In this document: positions 30,901 to 39,590 of the stretch, piece by piece
Layout of the letters: the number at the start of each line of letters is the position of its first letter
Numbering within the stretch: position 1 is the first letter of the stretch
NCBI GenBank assembly: GCA_023091665.1
Contig: JALJCQ010000012.1
Span: 2,666,001 to 2,730,000 of the forward strand
Source: Pythium myriotylum
Taxonomy: Eukaryota; Oomycota; Peronosporomycetes; Pythiales; Pythiaceae
Direction of reading: 5' to 3'
Length of the DNA stretch: 64,000 bases
Position numbers and translations under genes: made by a program
The notes under the pieces: model-generated
The model's input: the letters and a program-made list of their open reading frames with translations, nothing else
Told to the model about the DNA's origin: nothing
Databases searched by the model: none

Positions 30901-32745
30901 ACATGGAAATGCTGCCTGGATGTGGATCGTCCTCGTTGCTTCATCCCAGCGTCCACCAAGAAAGCCGATAATCTCGCAAGTCGCAAGATGGGAATGGAGA
31001 TCGCACACGAACACAGCATCGGGGTGTACAACAACCTCAAACGGTGCCTCGACCTGAGGAGTTGCGCCTCGCGAGCGATTATTACTCGTATCCACAAACG
31101 CAGCGCCGCCCTTTGGGAGATAGGTCTCGCATTGAACCATTGTGTGTGGATCAAGGTTCCCCGACATCATGCTTTGTCGAATTTGGGACTGCTGTACTGA
31201 ACGAACCTGGCGTTTTCCGACACCTCGCTCACTACTCGCTAGGGTGGCAGTTGTCAGTGCATCTGCGGCGGGTGTGGCCCCGGGATCTTCATCAGTGAAG
31301 AGCTTTTCATCCCAGAGGAGATCCAGTGTGTAGGCGAGTTTAGGTTTGGGAACTGCTTCTTCCTCGTTCTTCACATGGTCGTTCTTGCTGGTCGGCTCCC
31401 GCGTTGTCCAGATACTCGATAGCGGCGTTAGCGTCAGTGGCTTGACTGTATTCTTTGAGCCGAACTGGGTTTTCTCATCACCTATATCTGGAAGACCCGG
31501 ATCGTAAGTTTGCTCACGATGCTGGCGCTTGGTATTTGTACTCTTCTTCTTTGAGGCCTTGGCGGTGTAGTCCAAACCTTTCTTCGAGCCCCCAGCCTCT
31601 ACCTTCTTCTTCTTTGTCTTCACTGGTGCTGTGGATTCAGCGAGAGGATACATTTGTAGCTTTGCCTTTGCTTTCTTTAAATGTTTGCCTTTTGCGGATA
31701 GCTTCGAATGTTTCTTCTGCTCATGGTTTACAACAGCAATCTGGAAATCATCGCTGTCCACGCCATCGTTGTTATCAACATCAATAATGTCGTGGTGAAC
31801 TCGGCCTGCTTTACGAGACGCCTTTTTCCCAGATGTTGTTACCTTGCCAGGGGCGTCAAAGAACCCAGTATTCACAATCTCGAAGTCACTTTCATCCTCA
31901 TCTCCATCGATCGCCTCGACATAACGGAACCCAGGCTTTGTGCGTTTGCTTGGTGCCTTCTTGGCCGCGGCAGACAAATCGATTGTATGGCATGGGGAAG
32001 CTGTTGCCGAAACAATTTTCTTTGGCGCACCCACTTTGAGAGCCAGTGCTCTGTCTTTCTTGCTCAGCTTAGCTTGCCGTGACCCCGCACCACCCCTGCC
32101 CTCTCCATCTGTGTAATCAGATCCGTCGTCCTCGTGCTCTTCTTCCTCTTCAAACTCGTGCACGTCAACTTCTTTGCGATGTGGGTGAGATTTTTTCTGA
32201 CGCTTGCCTGCTTTAGATTGCTCAGCCCCGAGCTCCTCTTCCGCCGGCAAGTAGCGCACTGGTGCGACCGCGTCCAGCTCCTCCACGGTCATGTGGTCGT
32301 TCATATGCAGCAACCGCAGTGCACGCTTGAGCGCAATGTTGAAGCCACTACTGGACTTGCTCTTCTTCTTAGGCTTGTGGAGTCGCTCGTAGTTGATCGC
32401 GAAGGGGCAGACGGTCTTGGGGGAGACCTCCACGACGCTGCAGTTGAACTTGTCCAAGTACATGATCAGCACCGAGTAGACGAGCCGCTCTTTTCCGTCG
32501 GGCAGCGCCTTCATGGTCGGTGGTGGGATCACGAGCTGGCTCTGCACTTGCTTGAGGTCGAGCCCGGCCTGGTTTACGGCGTCCCAACTGTAGAAGAGCA
32601 CAGCAGGCCACCACGCGAAGGAACTCATCTTGGCCCAGACCACGTCGAAGTTCTGGTACTGCTCTTCGACCATGGCGCTTGCCTGCACGTGGGCCTCGTG
32701 GGCCTCGGCCGACTTGGGCTTTTTGCGCTCGGCGATGACGACCAT
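27934..32745 (-). CDS. PWWP plus JAMM/MPN+ metalloprotease protein (histone-deubiquitinase-like), 1603 aa
   Basis: One long exon. A PWWP domain opens the protein (~30-135: FDVVWAKMSSFAWWPAVLF, later VYSVLIMYLDKFNCSVVEV and a helix FNIALKRALRLL). A basic/acidic linker follows. The MPN+ domain at ~570-760 has the zinc motif intact: Glu591 in CEIIGFLGG, His655 and His657 in WYHSHP, Ser665 and Asp668 in SIRD, i.e. E...HxH(x7)SxxD. Such domains cleave isopeptide bonds; the MPND/MYSM1 group acts on ubiquitinated histone H2A. A disordered Ser/Glu-rich stretch of some 500 residues leads to a SAP-like helix pair (~1370-1410, YTLDQLRKAVARSGLM) and a final helical region. PWWP normally reads methylated histone or DNA. 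A terminal intron (donor at the CAG|GTTTGA) would replace the last residue with about 19 others ending near 27827. Confidence 0.87.
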   Translation of the reverse strand: MVVIAERKKPKSAEAHEAHVQASAMVEEQYQNFDVVWAKMSSFAWWPAVLFYSWDAVNQAGLDLKQVQSQLVIPPPTMKALPDGKERLVYSVLIMYLDKFNCSVVEVSPKTVCPFAINYERLHKPKKKSKSSSGFNIALKRALRLLHMNDHMTVEELDAVAPVRYLPAEEELGAEQSKAGKRQKKSHPHRKEVDVHEFEEEEEHEDDGSDYTDGEGRGGAGSRQAKLSKKDRALALKVGAPKKIVSATASPCHTIDLSAAAKKAPSKRTKPGFRYVEAIDGDEDESDFEIVNTGFFDAPGKVTTSGKKASRKAGRVHHDIIDVDNNDGVDSDDFQIAVVNHEQKKHSKLSAKGKHLKKAKAKLQMYPLAESTAPVKTKKKKVEAGGSKKGLDYTAKASKKKSTNTKRQHREQTYDPGLPDIGDEKTQFGSKNTVKPLTLTPLSSIWTTREPTSKNDHVKNEEEAVPKPKLAYTLDLLWDEKLFTDEDPGATPAADALTTATLASSERGVGKRQVRSVQQSQIRQSMMSGNLDPHTMVQCETYLPKGGAAFVDTSNNRSRGATPQVEAPFEVVVHPDAVFVCDLHSHLATCEIIGFLGGRWDEATRTIHIQAAFPCRSLEIEGDDGSTDVEMDPESEIELREIIQNAELEVVGWYHSHPAFAPDPSIRDIENQTSYQALFQRRKDLGAGKWEVTEPFVGLIVGTYDSRRDSPVGLFRYFHTRGERVNSGMRQEVHMPYELVPRKRFYRVVLEDERRENIIRSSETKALVAANGDPSDVDRKEPFDSAIKSEVASSSGVRAKKRKLSTDIVHAAPGERAPPQSAKKRRGRPPKLALHTPELSPIDAIPESDIHSMDPAKDVNGLLMPEVVDLISGASQVHSSSNTHHLASETSDSFQLSRMPVGTTQDGMGVIAPRPAPVVSEIKSVSPTHYSDIIRIEESSQSDLKKPEQTSGVLDVEEVEEVKQLTPANHPEEIVIGSSQSQEDKTNSEVATIQQDLIDYRHPKNMQITIQNDDLVAASASSSSVSDSSFSYDASQSQTLTQSQSLSQGDASTSAFMDEEDPYASIEIIPSSEPSPSSWSSTSNQEAQSRSSTQPNTGDIKLSCGKDSTSSHESDVGRVLQDDEVVGDSAPENAFESANLPEGDTKIRDDAVVGQSPLEEDSGRSSAGSGGGSTPVDASMVTGGRRRTRKPSLTMRRSGLDAPSTTEQTNVSPGPGGGMKGPETTNVRSEDDRMVASSVDGVWEGVEVIAEEHVPSGPEVKTEPEVIMNITVANQVIPPVQGTEENDVQTSADADASTPAISSPDRFVVKKEIEADQEQKTLESDKAKSVPASEDEAKTRTSGARASSRRRKSVDLANDDEDLLGSLVEPLEHYTLDQLRKAVARSGLMSGVAPEVRGKKSNIMIAIREMWDRERNQQPDVVEAAEEPGLDFESRKVVTAVQSDETEEEHILFETKRVLDDLVAAVVAMTSGEIVKTEVSSSRALTVATTSHQPIPNDTMGGLPIPPTTIKDEPTSESKPVTLHELHALHLNSLRSNYGPGIFGCTEQIITLIDYYRDFHRRTDLNELWKARITKADKIEASLREDVKQVNLPVALRDAFIQV

Positions 32746-33259
32746 AGTGAGAGGCTATTTTCCGGAGCTCGAATCTCCGGATCTACGCGTGCTATGGACA
32801 CGTCGAGGGCACGTACAGAGAGAGGAGATCGCAAGCTTTCAGATGGATATGCAATAGGGCGACAAGTAGTCGACAGTCGCAAGATATGCGCAGGGCAACG
32901 GCGGCCCTCCTCCACGGTCGCTTGAGGATTCCACTTGCGCCAACAGAAATGCCGCCAAAGCCAACGCGACGGAGTGATGGTCCCATGACAAAAACCGATA
33001 CGGCACCGGTTGACGGTTCAAATGTTTGGAAGAGGTATTTTCAAGATATCTATCGTTTCTACTTGAGATCTCTAGGTTCTCGCTCTAGGTTTTGGACCAG
33101 AACTCGCCCTGAACGTTCCGGTCGGAGAGATCTCGGTTGCAGAGTGATGGTCATCAAGTGCGAGTGCGCGTCCTTTCTCGCCCGAGAACTCAGCTCGCTC
33201 GCTCGCTCGCTCACTCTGCGATTCTCCACTCGCCTCGCACGTCTCTCGCGTCCCCAGTG
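32746..33259. promoter_or_regulatory. Divergent intergenic region, 514 bp, with an oomycete-type core promoter
   Basis: It lies between the PWWP-JAMM start (minus) and the RIO1-like start (plus). No gene is supported inside it. At 33209-33224 the sequence gctcactctgcgattc matches the oomycete initiator-flanking core GCTCATTYYNCAWTTT at 13 of 16 positions, 36 nt before the RIO1-like ATG. A cgctcgctcgctcgctc microrepeat precedes it at about 33194-33210. Confidence 0.5.
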
Positions 33260-34537
33260 ATGTCTGCTGCCTCTACGCTCGCTTCTGCCAACGTGGCATC
33301 TCCGTCCGCTCGCTCGCCGTGGGGGAACCAGGAGGCCGTGTCCAGCCCCAAGCTCCAAGAGATCCTCGACGAACAGCTCGCCCGACAGATCAACGAGCTC
33401 GAGCTCGAGCAGGCGACGATGGCGCTTCTCGCGGAGGAAGACGCCGCCGACGCGCAATGGGAAGAGCTCGAATATGATGCTGACAGTGACTTTACTGACG
33501 ACGACGACGGCGTCGGGAGCCGCACGCCGACCGAGACCGAGGAAATCGACCTGGAAGCGAATGGCGACGATCAAAACGACGAAGACGACGACCAGGACGA
33601 CTACGACAAGTACGACGAGTACGACGACGCTGACGAAGCTGGTGAAGTGTTTCTGAGCAAGAACACGAACACGCGTGGGATGGGATCTCGCCGTCGGGAC
33701 GACGCGGCGTCCCAGCTGAAGGTGACGGGCAACTTCGACGACCGCACGCTCTTTGTTCTCCGCAAACTCGCCACGCGCGGTGTCCTGAATGCCGTCGACA
33801 GCCGCATTCACTCGAGTTCTACCGCTCTGGTGCACCATGGAACGAACATGGTGCCCGTCGAAGACTCGGATGAGTTAGCCACTGTCCACTTCGCCGTCAA
33901 GATCCTCAAGTCATCGGCAATCGACCACGGCGCGCAGAAGACGTCTGAGTCGCTGCAGCGCAGCAACCGCCCCGTGAACGAAGAGATGATGTGGATGAGC
34001 GTGCGTCGCCAGCTCAAGCTCCAAATGGATCACGAGTATTCCGCTCTCTCTCGCGCCGTGGCCAGCGGCGTGCGTGCTCCTGCGCCTGTCCGCTGCTGGG
34101 AGCACGTGCTCGTCATGAACTTCGTTGGGAACGGCACCAAGCCTGCCCCTCGTCTACGCGACGTCTCACTCAACAAGGGACAACTCGCTCAGGGCTTCGT
34201 AGATCTACTCGGTGCGATGCGGATCATGTATCAGCAGGCCAAGATCGTCCACGGCGGCTTGAGTGACTACAGCATTCTGTACCACAATGATGCCTGCTGG
34301 ATCACCGATTTCTCGAGTGCAATCGACATCAGCCGTGCCGAGCACTCCAACGCCCTAGAGCGCGACATCATTTTTGTTCACAACTACTTCGCAAGCAGTG
34401 GTATGCCCAGGGCGTCGAAGCACACAGTTGGCATGTTGAACGAGTCGGCCATGCGGGAAGTGGTCATGGAGGAGACACCGAGCAAAGTGCTTAGTGCATT
34501 CCCCTGGCTGAAGCCGTACTTATACAAGAAGAAGTAG
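33260..34537 (+). CDS. RIO1-like pseudokinase (425 aa)
   Basis: A single exon. The first ~150 residues are acidic (long Asp/Glu runs). The RIO1-type domain spans ~155-425: TVHFAVKILK with the ATP Lys at 214, EYSALSRAVASGVRAPAPVR, HVLVMNFVGNGTKPAPRLRD, and ITDFSSAID with the metal-binding Asp350. In active RIO1 the catalytic loop reads VHADLSEYN; here it is VHGGLSDYS (330-338), so the catalytic Asp is Gly333 and the metal-binding Asn is Ser338. The basic tail of RIO1 is very short (LYKKK). RIO1 drives late 40S ribosomal subunit maturation; this protein may bind nucleotide or a pre-40S site without ATPase activity. Whether a normal RIO1 exists elsewhere in the genome cannot be seen. Confidence 0.87.
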   Translation: MSAASTLASANVASPSARSPWGNQEAVSSPKLQEILDEQLARQINELELEQATMALLAEEDAADAQWEELEYDADSDFTDDDDGVGSRTPTETEEIDLEANGDDQNDEDDDQDDYDKYDEYDDADEAGEVFLSKNTNTRGMGSRRRDDAASQLKVTGNFDDRTLFVLRKLATRGVLNAVDSRIHSSSTALVHHGTNMVPVEDSDELATVHFAVKILKSSAIDHGAQKTSESLQRSNRPVNEEMMWMSVRRQLKLQMDHEYSALSRAVASGVRAPAPVRCWEHVLVMNFVGNGTKPAPRLRDVSLNKGQLAQGFVDLLGAMRIMYQQAKIVHGGLSDYSILYHNDACWITDFSSAIDISRAEHSNALERDIIFVHNYFASSGMPRASKHTVGMLNESAMREVVMEETPSKVLSAFPWLKPYLYKKK

Positions 34538-34788
34538 AGAGCCATTACACTACATCAATGCATACTCATTCATCGATTCTCTTCGTCCCATCTGTCTTCA
34601 TACTCGAGTGGAGTGGTAACGACTGACCCCAAATTGGATGCAGCATGCCAATTGCGTTCCAATGTAACACCCTGACAAACGGCCAGGAGTCGCGAAACGA
34701 AGTGTAACAAGCGGAAACACGGAGTGTCAAGCCATTGGAAACGAACGAGAAAGGTTCTAGCCCAATCTTGCTGCTCTCGGCCCCACGC

Positions 34789-35847
34789 ATGAACTACCTC
34801 ACAGCGGTCATCGCCACGCCACTCTTCCTGTGCATTTGGCTCTTCGAGCTGCGCCTCTTTTGGACGAGCTCGCCTCACATCCTCAAAGAAGGCAAAGACG
34901 TCGTGGCATTGGCCTACGTTGTATCGACACTGCAGATGATATCATGCTGGTTTTGGCTCTTTGGCTTCGCACTCGGGAAGACCAATAACATTCTGAGCGA
35001 AGCCAAAGGCTCAGGCGAGCGAGGCAACTGCGTCGGTCTTGTCGGAGCCGAGGTCCTGCTCTCGATTTTCCAGTATCTGACGTCCATCTACACGCTGTTG
35101 CAGATGTTTGTCGTGCGCTTTGTATACACGAGTTCCGCGGCCTGGAAAGTCGGGGCGTTTCACCGCACCAAAGGAGAGAATGCTGTCCTCGCTCTGGCTA
35201 TTGTGCTCGGACTCGCGTACCTACCGATAGCGTGGATTACGGCTTGGAATCGCCGCTGTCCGCAAGCGAAGCCCGTGTGGCCGACAATTCAGCACTATTT
35301 CTACTCGACTTTTCTCGTAGTTGACGGAGTGACGAGCTCGTTCTCGCTATTCTACGCTCGCGATATCCAGCGGCGGCTCGACCAGAAGCTCACCGCATCA
35401 CCAGTTGACGCAAAACATCTCGTGGAGGAAGGATCTCCGGTGAAGCACAAAACCGGCGAGAGCAAAGTCGCCGAGCTCGCGATGTTCTTTGAGTTTCAGT
35501 GCAAGCTGACCATTGTGGGTGTGCTATTAGCCGTCTCCTTCTTCATCCTGCAATTCGGTATCCATCTCTCGTTCCTCTCCGTCGTTGCGTGCGTGTTCTG
35601 CACGCTCATGTACGTCACATACGCTCTACGCCGCGTGCCGATGCTGATGAAATACCTCCGCGATGACCATTCGTGGCTGCCCAAGACTTGGGCTATGTTC
35701 TGGGACACAAGATACAGACCCACGAGCACATTGTACACATCCAATCCTTCGACAGTTGAAGCCAAGTCGAGTGCTGGCCCGAGACAAGTCAAACGCACAC
35801 CAAACGCTATTGTCGTCGCTGCTGAAAGTGGGCACAACGATGCGTGA
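34789..35847 (+). CDS. Multi-pass membrane protein, about 7 helices (352 aa), unknown
   Basis: The first ATG is at 34789 and a TTG-led extension is discarded. Hydrophobic segments appear at about 4-24 (LTAVIATPLFLCIWLFELRL), 43-65, 82-108, 135-155, 170-190, 245-268 and 270-290. The third loop and the C-terminal tail are hydrophilic. The layout, with a cytoplasmic loop of ~50 residues before helix 6, could suggest a receptor-like 7TM protein or an oomycete-specific membrane family, but I find no GPCR signature (no DRY or NPxxY). Function unknown. It reads away from the RIO1-like gene and converges on AAAP copy 2, stops 108 bp apart. Confidence 0.75.
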   Translation: MNYLTAVIATPLFLCIWLFELRLFWTSSPHILKEGKDVVALAYVVSTLQMISCWFWLFGFALGKTNNILSEAKGSGERGNCVGLVGAEVLLSIFQYLTSIYTLLQMFVVRFVYTSSAAWKVGAFHRTKGENAVLALAIVLGLAYLPIAWITAWNRRCPQAKPVWPTIQHYFYSTFLVVDGVTSSFSLFYARDIQRRLDQKLTASPVDAKHLVEEGSPVKHKTGESKVAELAMFFEFQCKLTIVGVLLAVSFFILQFGIHLSFLSVVACVFCTLMYVTYALRRVPMLMKYLRDDHSWLPKTWAMFWDTRYRPTSTLYTSNPSTVEAKSSAGPRQVKRTPNAIVVAAESGHNDA

Positions 35848-35955
35848 CGAGTTGGGATGTGGCATACTCTGTACACTGTACAGAGCGTAAGCGGAAACGA
35901 CGCAGTTAACATTCTATGAACACATACTTGTTGCTGTCTCCATGGTGTACAAACT

Positions 35956-37605
35956 TCATGTCTTGGTGAGAAGGAAAATGGCCGTGCGGAGGCCAGATAT
36001 TGCTACAAAGGCCGCTATCGCCCACAACACCACGCAGCGGAACAGCCCTTTCCAGCCTTGACTTGTCAACAGGAAGAGCCCCGTGAACATCGTGGCAGGG
36101 AACACGAAGCTCGTGAGCATTGTTGAAGTCGCACCAACCAGCGTGTAGACGGCTTCAAAGCCTGACACCCACATAGCCACAAGCAGCTGACTCGAGAGAA
36201 ATGCAGCCGCGGCGATGATTCGAAATGTCCACGACGAGTCGGCAGCAGGCTTGCGCGAGGCAAGTTCTTCGATTGCAATGCGACCAGGGATGAAGAGCGG
36301 AGGGAATGAGAGCAGCACGGCGAAGTAAATAGCGACAAGAGGTAGCTTCATGAAAGGGTCTGCTTCCAGCTTGACGAGGATATTGCCGTGCATCTCCGAG
36401 CCGTGCAGACGGGCGCCGAACACACCGAGCAGGATGAAGAGTACAGAGCACAATCCAATCACCCCGCCAACGCAGAAATCCATTTGACACACGGAGTTGT
36501 TGATGGGTGTGTCAAAATTGCTGCGAAGTTGGACGAACAGAGGGAGCACATGAAGCTGCATGGCGAAGGCGTAGCCATAGATCGCAACTGCCTGGAAGAC
36601 ACGTGGGACAATGCTGGAGACCTGGTCGCTCTGTAGTTTGTCGATGGCGTCTGACGGGTCGCCGTCGTATGGTCTCGAAATGAGGCTTCGGATTTTCGCT
36701 TCGGTAACAACTTTCGTACTTCCTCGATACACGACCGCTGCCACGAACACAACAGATAACACGAAAGCGACATAGTTGAGGCTCCTGAGTTTCGACAGTG
36801 TCTTGGAGCAGCACATGGGCAAGGCAACGAAGATGAAGATGGACCAAAGCAGCAAAGTCTCCATCGTGGCCTTGGATGCGTGGGTGAGTGAGTCGTAGCT
36901 CAAGCCTACGAGCAGTTCGTAGAGCAGACAACTCAGATGTGGCATCGCATGCTTCATTATTTGAATAGCTCCCACGCATCCACCGAGGATCCCGAGAACT
37001 ATCACAACCGACACGAAGATGCCGAAGCCTTCTCCTCCAGTTTTCGTGGCCATCGAGCGGTACGACGCGAAGTCACGGCCGGCACCAACTCCGCGCGCAA
37101 ACTCCTCTCTCTTCGCAACCGCTACGTGCGCTTGGAGAAGCGCCAGGGCCGTGAGTGTCGAGGAAGCTCCGACCACAAGCATCAGCACGATGGCGTCGGC
37201 CGTGGGTAGCATAGTGAACGTAAGCGGCAGCGAGAGCATGCCAGGGCCGACTGTGGATACGAGAAGACTCATAAAGATATGGATGGTGTGGAGGCGTTGG
37301 CGGCCGAGAGAGGGTGGGATTGATCGTGGTGAGAGATCGAGCGAAGAGTCTTCTAGGATGGGCAACGAGTCGCGAGGGGTGGATGCAAGGAGCGAGGACA
37401 CCCGAGGGCTGCCGTGGGAGGACGGCGACGACTGGGTCGCGAACAGCTCCGAGGGCGAGGCGACACGCATGGCGCGGAAGCGGTTGTGGCGACACCGAAT
37501 ATGGTTGCCATCGATGGTGGAACCTGGCATAATGCAGCCCAGCGGCTTTCGTTCGGAGGCCGATGACGCCAGCTCAAGCGATGAGATTGGACCTTGCATG
37601 ACCAT
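35956..37605 (-). CDS. AAAP-family amino-acid transporter, copy 2 (549 aa)
   Basis: A single exon; the first ATG is at 37605 (a GTG one codon upstream is ignored). About 105 cytoplasmic residues precede the membrane domain. The first helix reads HIFMSLLVSTVGPGMLSLPL, with GPG in place of GAG of copy 1 at the substrate-site break. Further landmarks are VLGILGGCVGAIQIMKHAMP, VAIYGYAFAMQLHVLPLFVQ and LLSFPPLFIPGRIAIEEL. Pairwise it shares spacing and many motif positions with copies 1 and 3 but is clearly diverged, so the duplication is old. It lies head-to-tail with copy 3 (about 108 bp apart), a probable tandem duplicate. Confidence 0.85.
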   Translation of the reverse strand: MVMQGPISSLELASSASERKPLGCIMPGSTIDGNHIRCRHNRFRAMRVASPSELFATQSSPSSHGSPRVSSLLASTPRDSLPILEDSSLDLSPRSIPPSLGRQRLHTIHIFMSLLVSTVGPGMLSLPLTFTMLPTADAIVLMLVVGASSTLTALALLQAHVAVAKREEFARGVGAGRDFASYRSMATKTGGEGFGIFVSVVIVLGILGGCVGAIQIMKHAMPHLSCLLYELLVGLSYDSLTHASKATMETLLLWSIFIFVALPMCCSKTLSKLRSLNYVAFVLSVVFVAAVVYRGSTKVVTEAKIRSLISRPYDGDPSDAIDKLQSDQVSSIVPRVFQAVAIYGYAFAMQLHVLPLFVQLRSNFDTPINNSVCQMDFCVGGVIGLCSVLFILLGVFGARLHGSEMHGNILVKLEADPFMKLPLVAIYFAVLLSFPPLFIPGRIAIEELASRKPAADSSWTFRIIAAAAFLSSQLLVAMWVSGFEAVYTLVGATSTMLTSFVFPATMFTGLFLLTSQGWKGLFRCVVLWAIAAFVAISGLRTAIFLLTKT

Positions 37606-37713
37606 CACCTAAGCTCGTGGCTGGGCCGCGTCGTCGTGGGGTCGTCACGGATCTGGAGCACTTCAACGGGTGACTCATGTCCATTTCAGTATTGGTCCAA
37701 AAGATCTACGAAT

Positions 37714-39144
37714 CTACCCCAGCAGTTTGACCGTGGCGACGGAGCAGAAGACAGTGGCCACGGCCAGCAGACAGCACAGCGCGAACATGCGCAGACGGCC
37801 GCCAGTGGTCGCGCGCCACGGGTAGAGGCGGGCGTAGAACAGCGCTGGCATCGCGTAGCAGAGGATAAGCAGGATGCTCGAGCCGACGAACGAGAAGACG
37901 ACTTGGATGCCCGGCACGCGCGTGGCTACGAGCAGCTGCAGCACCATGAGCTGCACCGAGACGACGAACTGCGTCGCGAGCGACGGGTGCTCGCCGCAGC
38001 ACCACTGCATCTCGAGGACAAGACACCGCAGCGGATGGAAGAGAAGTGGGAACGAGAAGAGGATAGTGAGTAGGATCATCACGCGCGGCACGGCCATAAT
38101 GGGATCGTGAGCGAGGTTGAGCAGGATGTTGCCCTGCGTGAGCGGTCCGTAGATGGAGGCGGCGCAGAGCCCAAAGACTGCGTAGAGCGCGGCGCAGACT
38201 GCGACTGCTACGTAAATTTGCGCGCTCATGCTCGACACGGCGCTCTCGAGCGTGTGGCGGCGGCTGCGAGGAATGCTCGCGACGACTTGCGGGAAGAGCG
38301 GGATGACATTGAGATGCAGCATGTACGTGAAGTTGTAGATGCCGATGGCGACCGACAGCTTGGAGAAGAACGATTCATGAATCGCGAGGGGCTCGAGACC
38401 TGGCTCGGTGACCGAGTCTGAGGCCACACCGTCGATGGATCGATACGCGACAGCACCGACCAGGTAGAGACAGAACGTGAATCCGAGGTAGGACGAGTAG
38501 CGCAAGACCGAGATCTTCTTGAAGAACCCGAGAGGCAGCACAACGGCCATGAAGATGATCCAGACGGTGTTGAACACGAGCGACTGCTGCTCGCCCAGAG
38601 GGAGCTTCTCAAACGCTTGGTCGCGGCGCAAGTAGACCAGCGCTAAGAGCGTCGGCGCCATGTCCTTGACCACGCGCACGCAGCCGACGCAGGCGCCAAA
38701 CACAGCAAAGCCGGCGACAAACGACACGAAGCGCGAGAGCTTCTCGCCGCCGGCGTGGAAGGCGAGCTCCTGGTACGTCTCGCGGACTTGTTCGTGCTGG
38801 GCGCTGTTGACCACGGCGACGTGGACGCGCAGGATGACGTCGGCCGTGAAGGCCATGGCGGCGCCGACCAGCACGATCGTGGCGACGGCTTGCGTTGGCG
38901 AGAGCAGCAGCAGCGTGTAGGGTACCGAGAGCGTGCCGGAGCCGATGGCCGACATGAGCAGCGTGAGCAGCACCGAGAGCGTGCTCCAGCGCGAGCTCTC
39001 GTCTCGCTCTCGCGCGAGCAGCTCCGGCTCGTCCACGAGCGACGGGAAGCCGCTCTCGAAGGAGGCGAGGTGCAGCGGCGACGCCGAGGCCGCCGGCGAG
39101 CGCGCGAGCGGCAGCAGCCGCTGGGACTCGGCCGTGGCGCCCAT
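37714..39144 (-). CDS. AAAP-family amino-acid transporter, copy 3 (476 aa)
   Basis: A single exon with a shorter N-terminal tail (~58 residues, beginning MGATAESQRLLPLARSPAAS; the LLPL near the start could be a dileucine sorting signal, inference). Membrane helices start at VLLTLLMSAIGSGTLSVPYT, with GSG at the helix break. Also seen are FAVFGACVGCVRVVKDMAPT, GIYNFTYMLHLNVIPLFPQV and FPLLFHPLRCLVLEM. In helix order and motifs it is closer to copy 1 than to copy 2 (FPLLFHPLR is shared). The distinct helix-1 break residues (GAG, GPG, GSG) in the three copies suggest different substrates. Confidence 0.85.
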   Translation of the reverse strand: MGATAESQRLLPLARSPAASASPLHLASFESGFPSLVDEPELLARERDESSRWSTLSVLLTLLMSAIGSGTLSVPYTLLLLSPTQAVATIVLVGAAMAFTADVILRVHVAVVNSAQHEQVRETYQELAFHAGGEKLSRFVSFVAGFAVFGACVGCVRVVKDMAPTLLALVYLRRDQAFEKLPLGEQQSLVFNTVWIIFMAVVLPLGFFKKISVLRYSSYLGFTFCLYLVGAVAYRSIDGVASDSVTEPGLEPLAIHESFFSKLSVAIGIYNFTYMLHLNVIPLFPQVVASIPRSRRHTLESAVSSMSAQIYVAVAVCAALYAVFGLCAASIYGPLTQGNILLNLAHDPIMAVPRVMILLTILFSFPLLFHPLRCLVLEMQWCCGEHPSLATQFVVSVQLMVLQLLVATRVPGIQVVFSFVGSSILLILCYAMPALFYARLYPWRATTGGRLRMFALCCLLAVATVFCSVATVKLLG

Positions 39145-39590
39145 TGATGGGTCGGGGTGAGGAAGTCAGCATCAAAGGGACCTGGATGGTCGATCGCACT
39201 TAGTAGAAGCTCGACAGTAGATCCCTTGCTCCCCTCTGTTGCTTGATACTGGATGTTGCACAAACGCTGAGTGTTGGTCGTTTGACGGAATCATCAGTAC
39301 ATACTGAAAGAGACAGAAAGAAATTCGTCTTCAGTCCCCCGCTCATGCCGGTTCTAGGATTTCGCGTGCGCGCCGCAAAATGTGACTTGGATGGATACAC
39401 GGATCTGATTGGTCCTCAGGAATCGACGATGCTTCCTCATCCAATCAAATGCTTGAACGCCTCCGATGCGTCGACTCATTTCCACCAATCCTCTCCCTCC
39501 CCGACCCCTGGAGCACCAAACGTCATCCGTCTCTGGCCGAGAAGCGGAAGCCCCGGAAGCGGAACAGTTCTCAACGGCCGCCCCGACACC

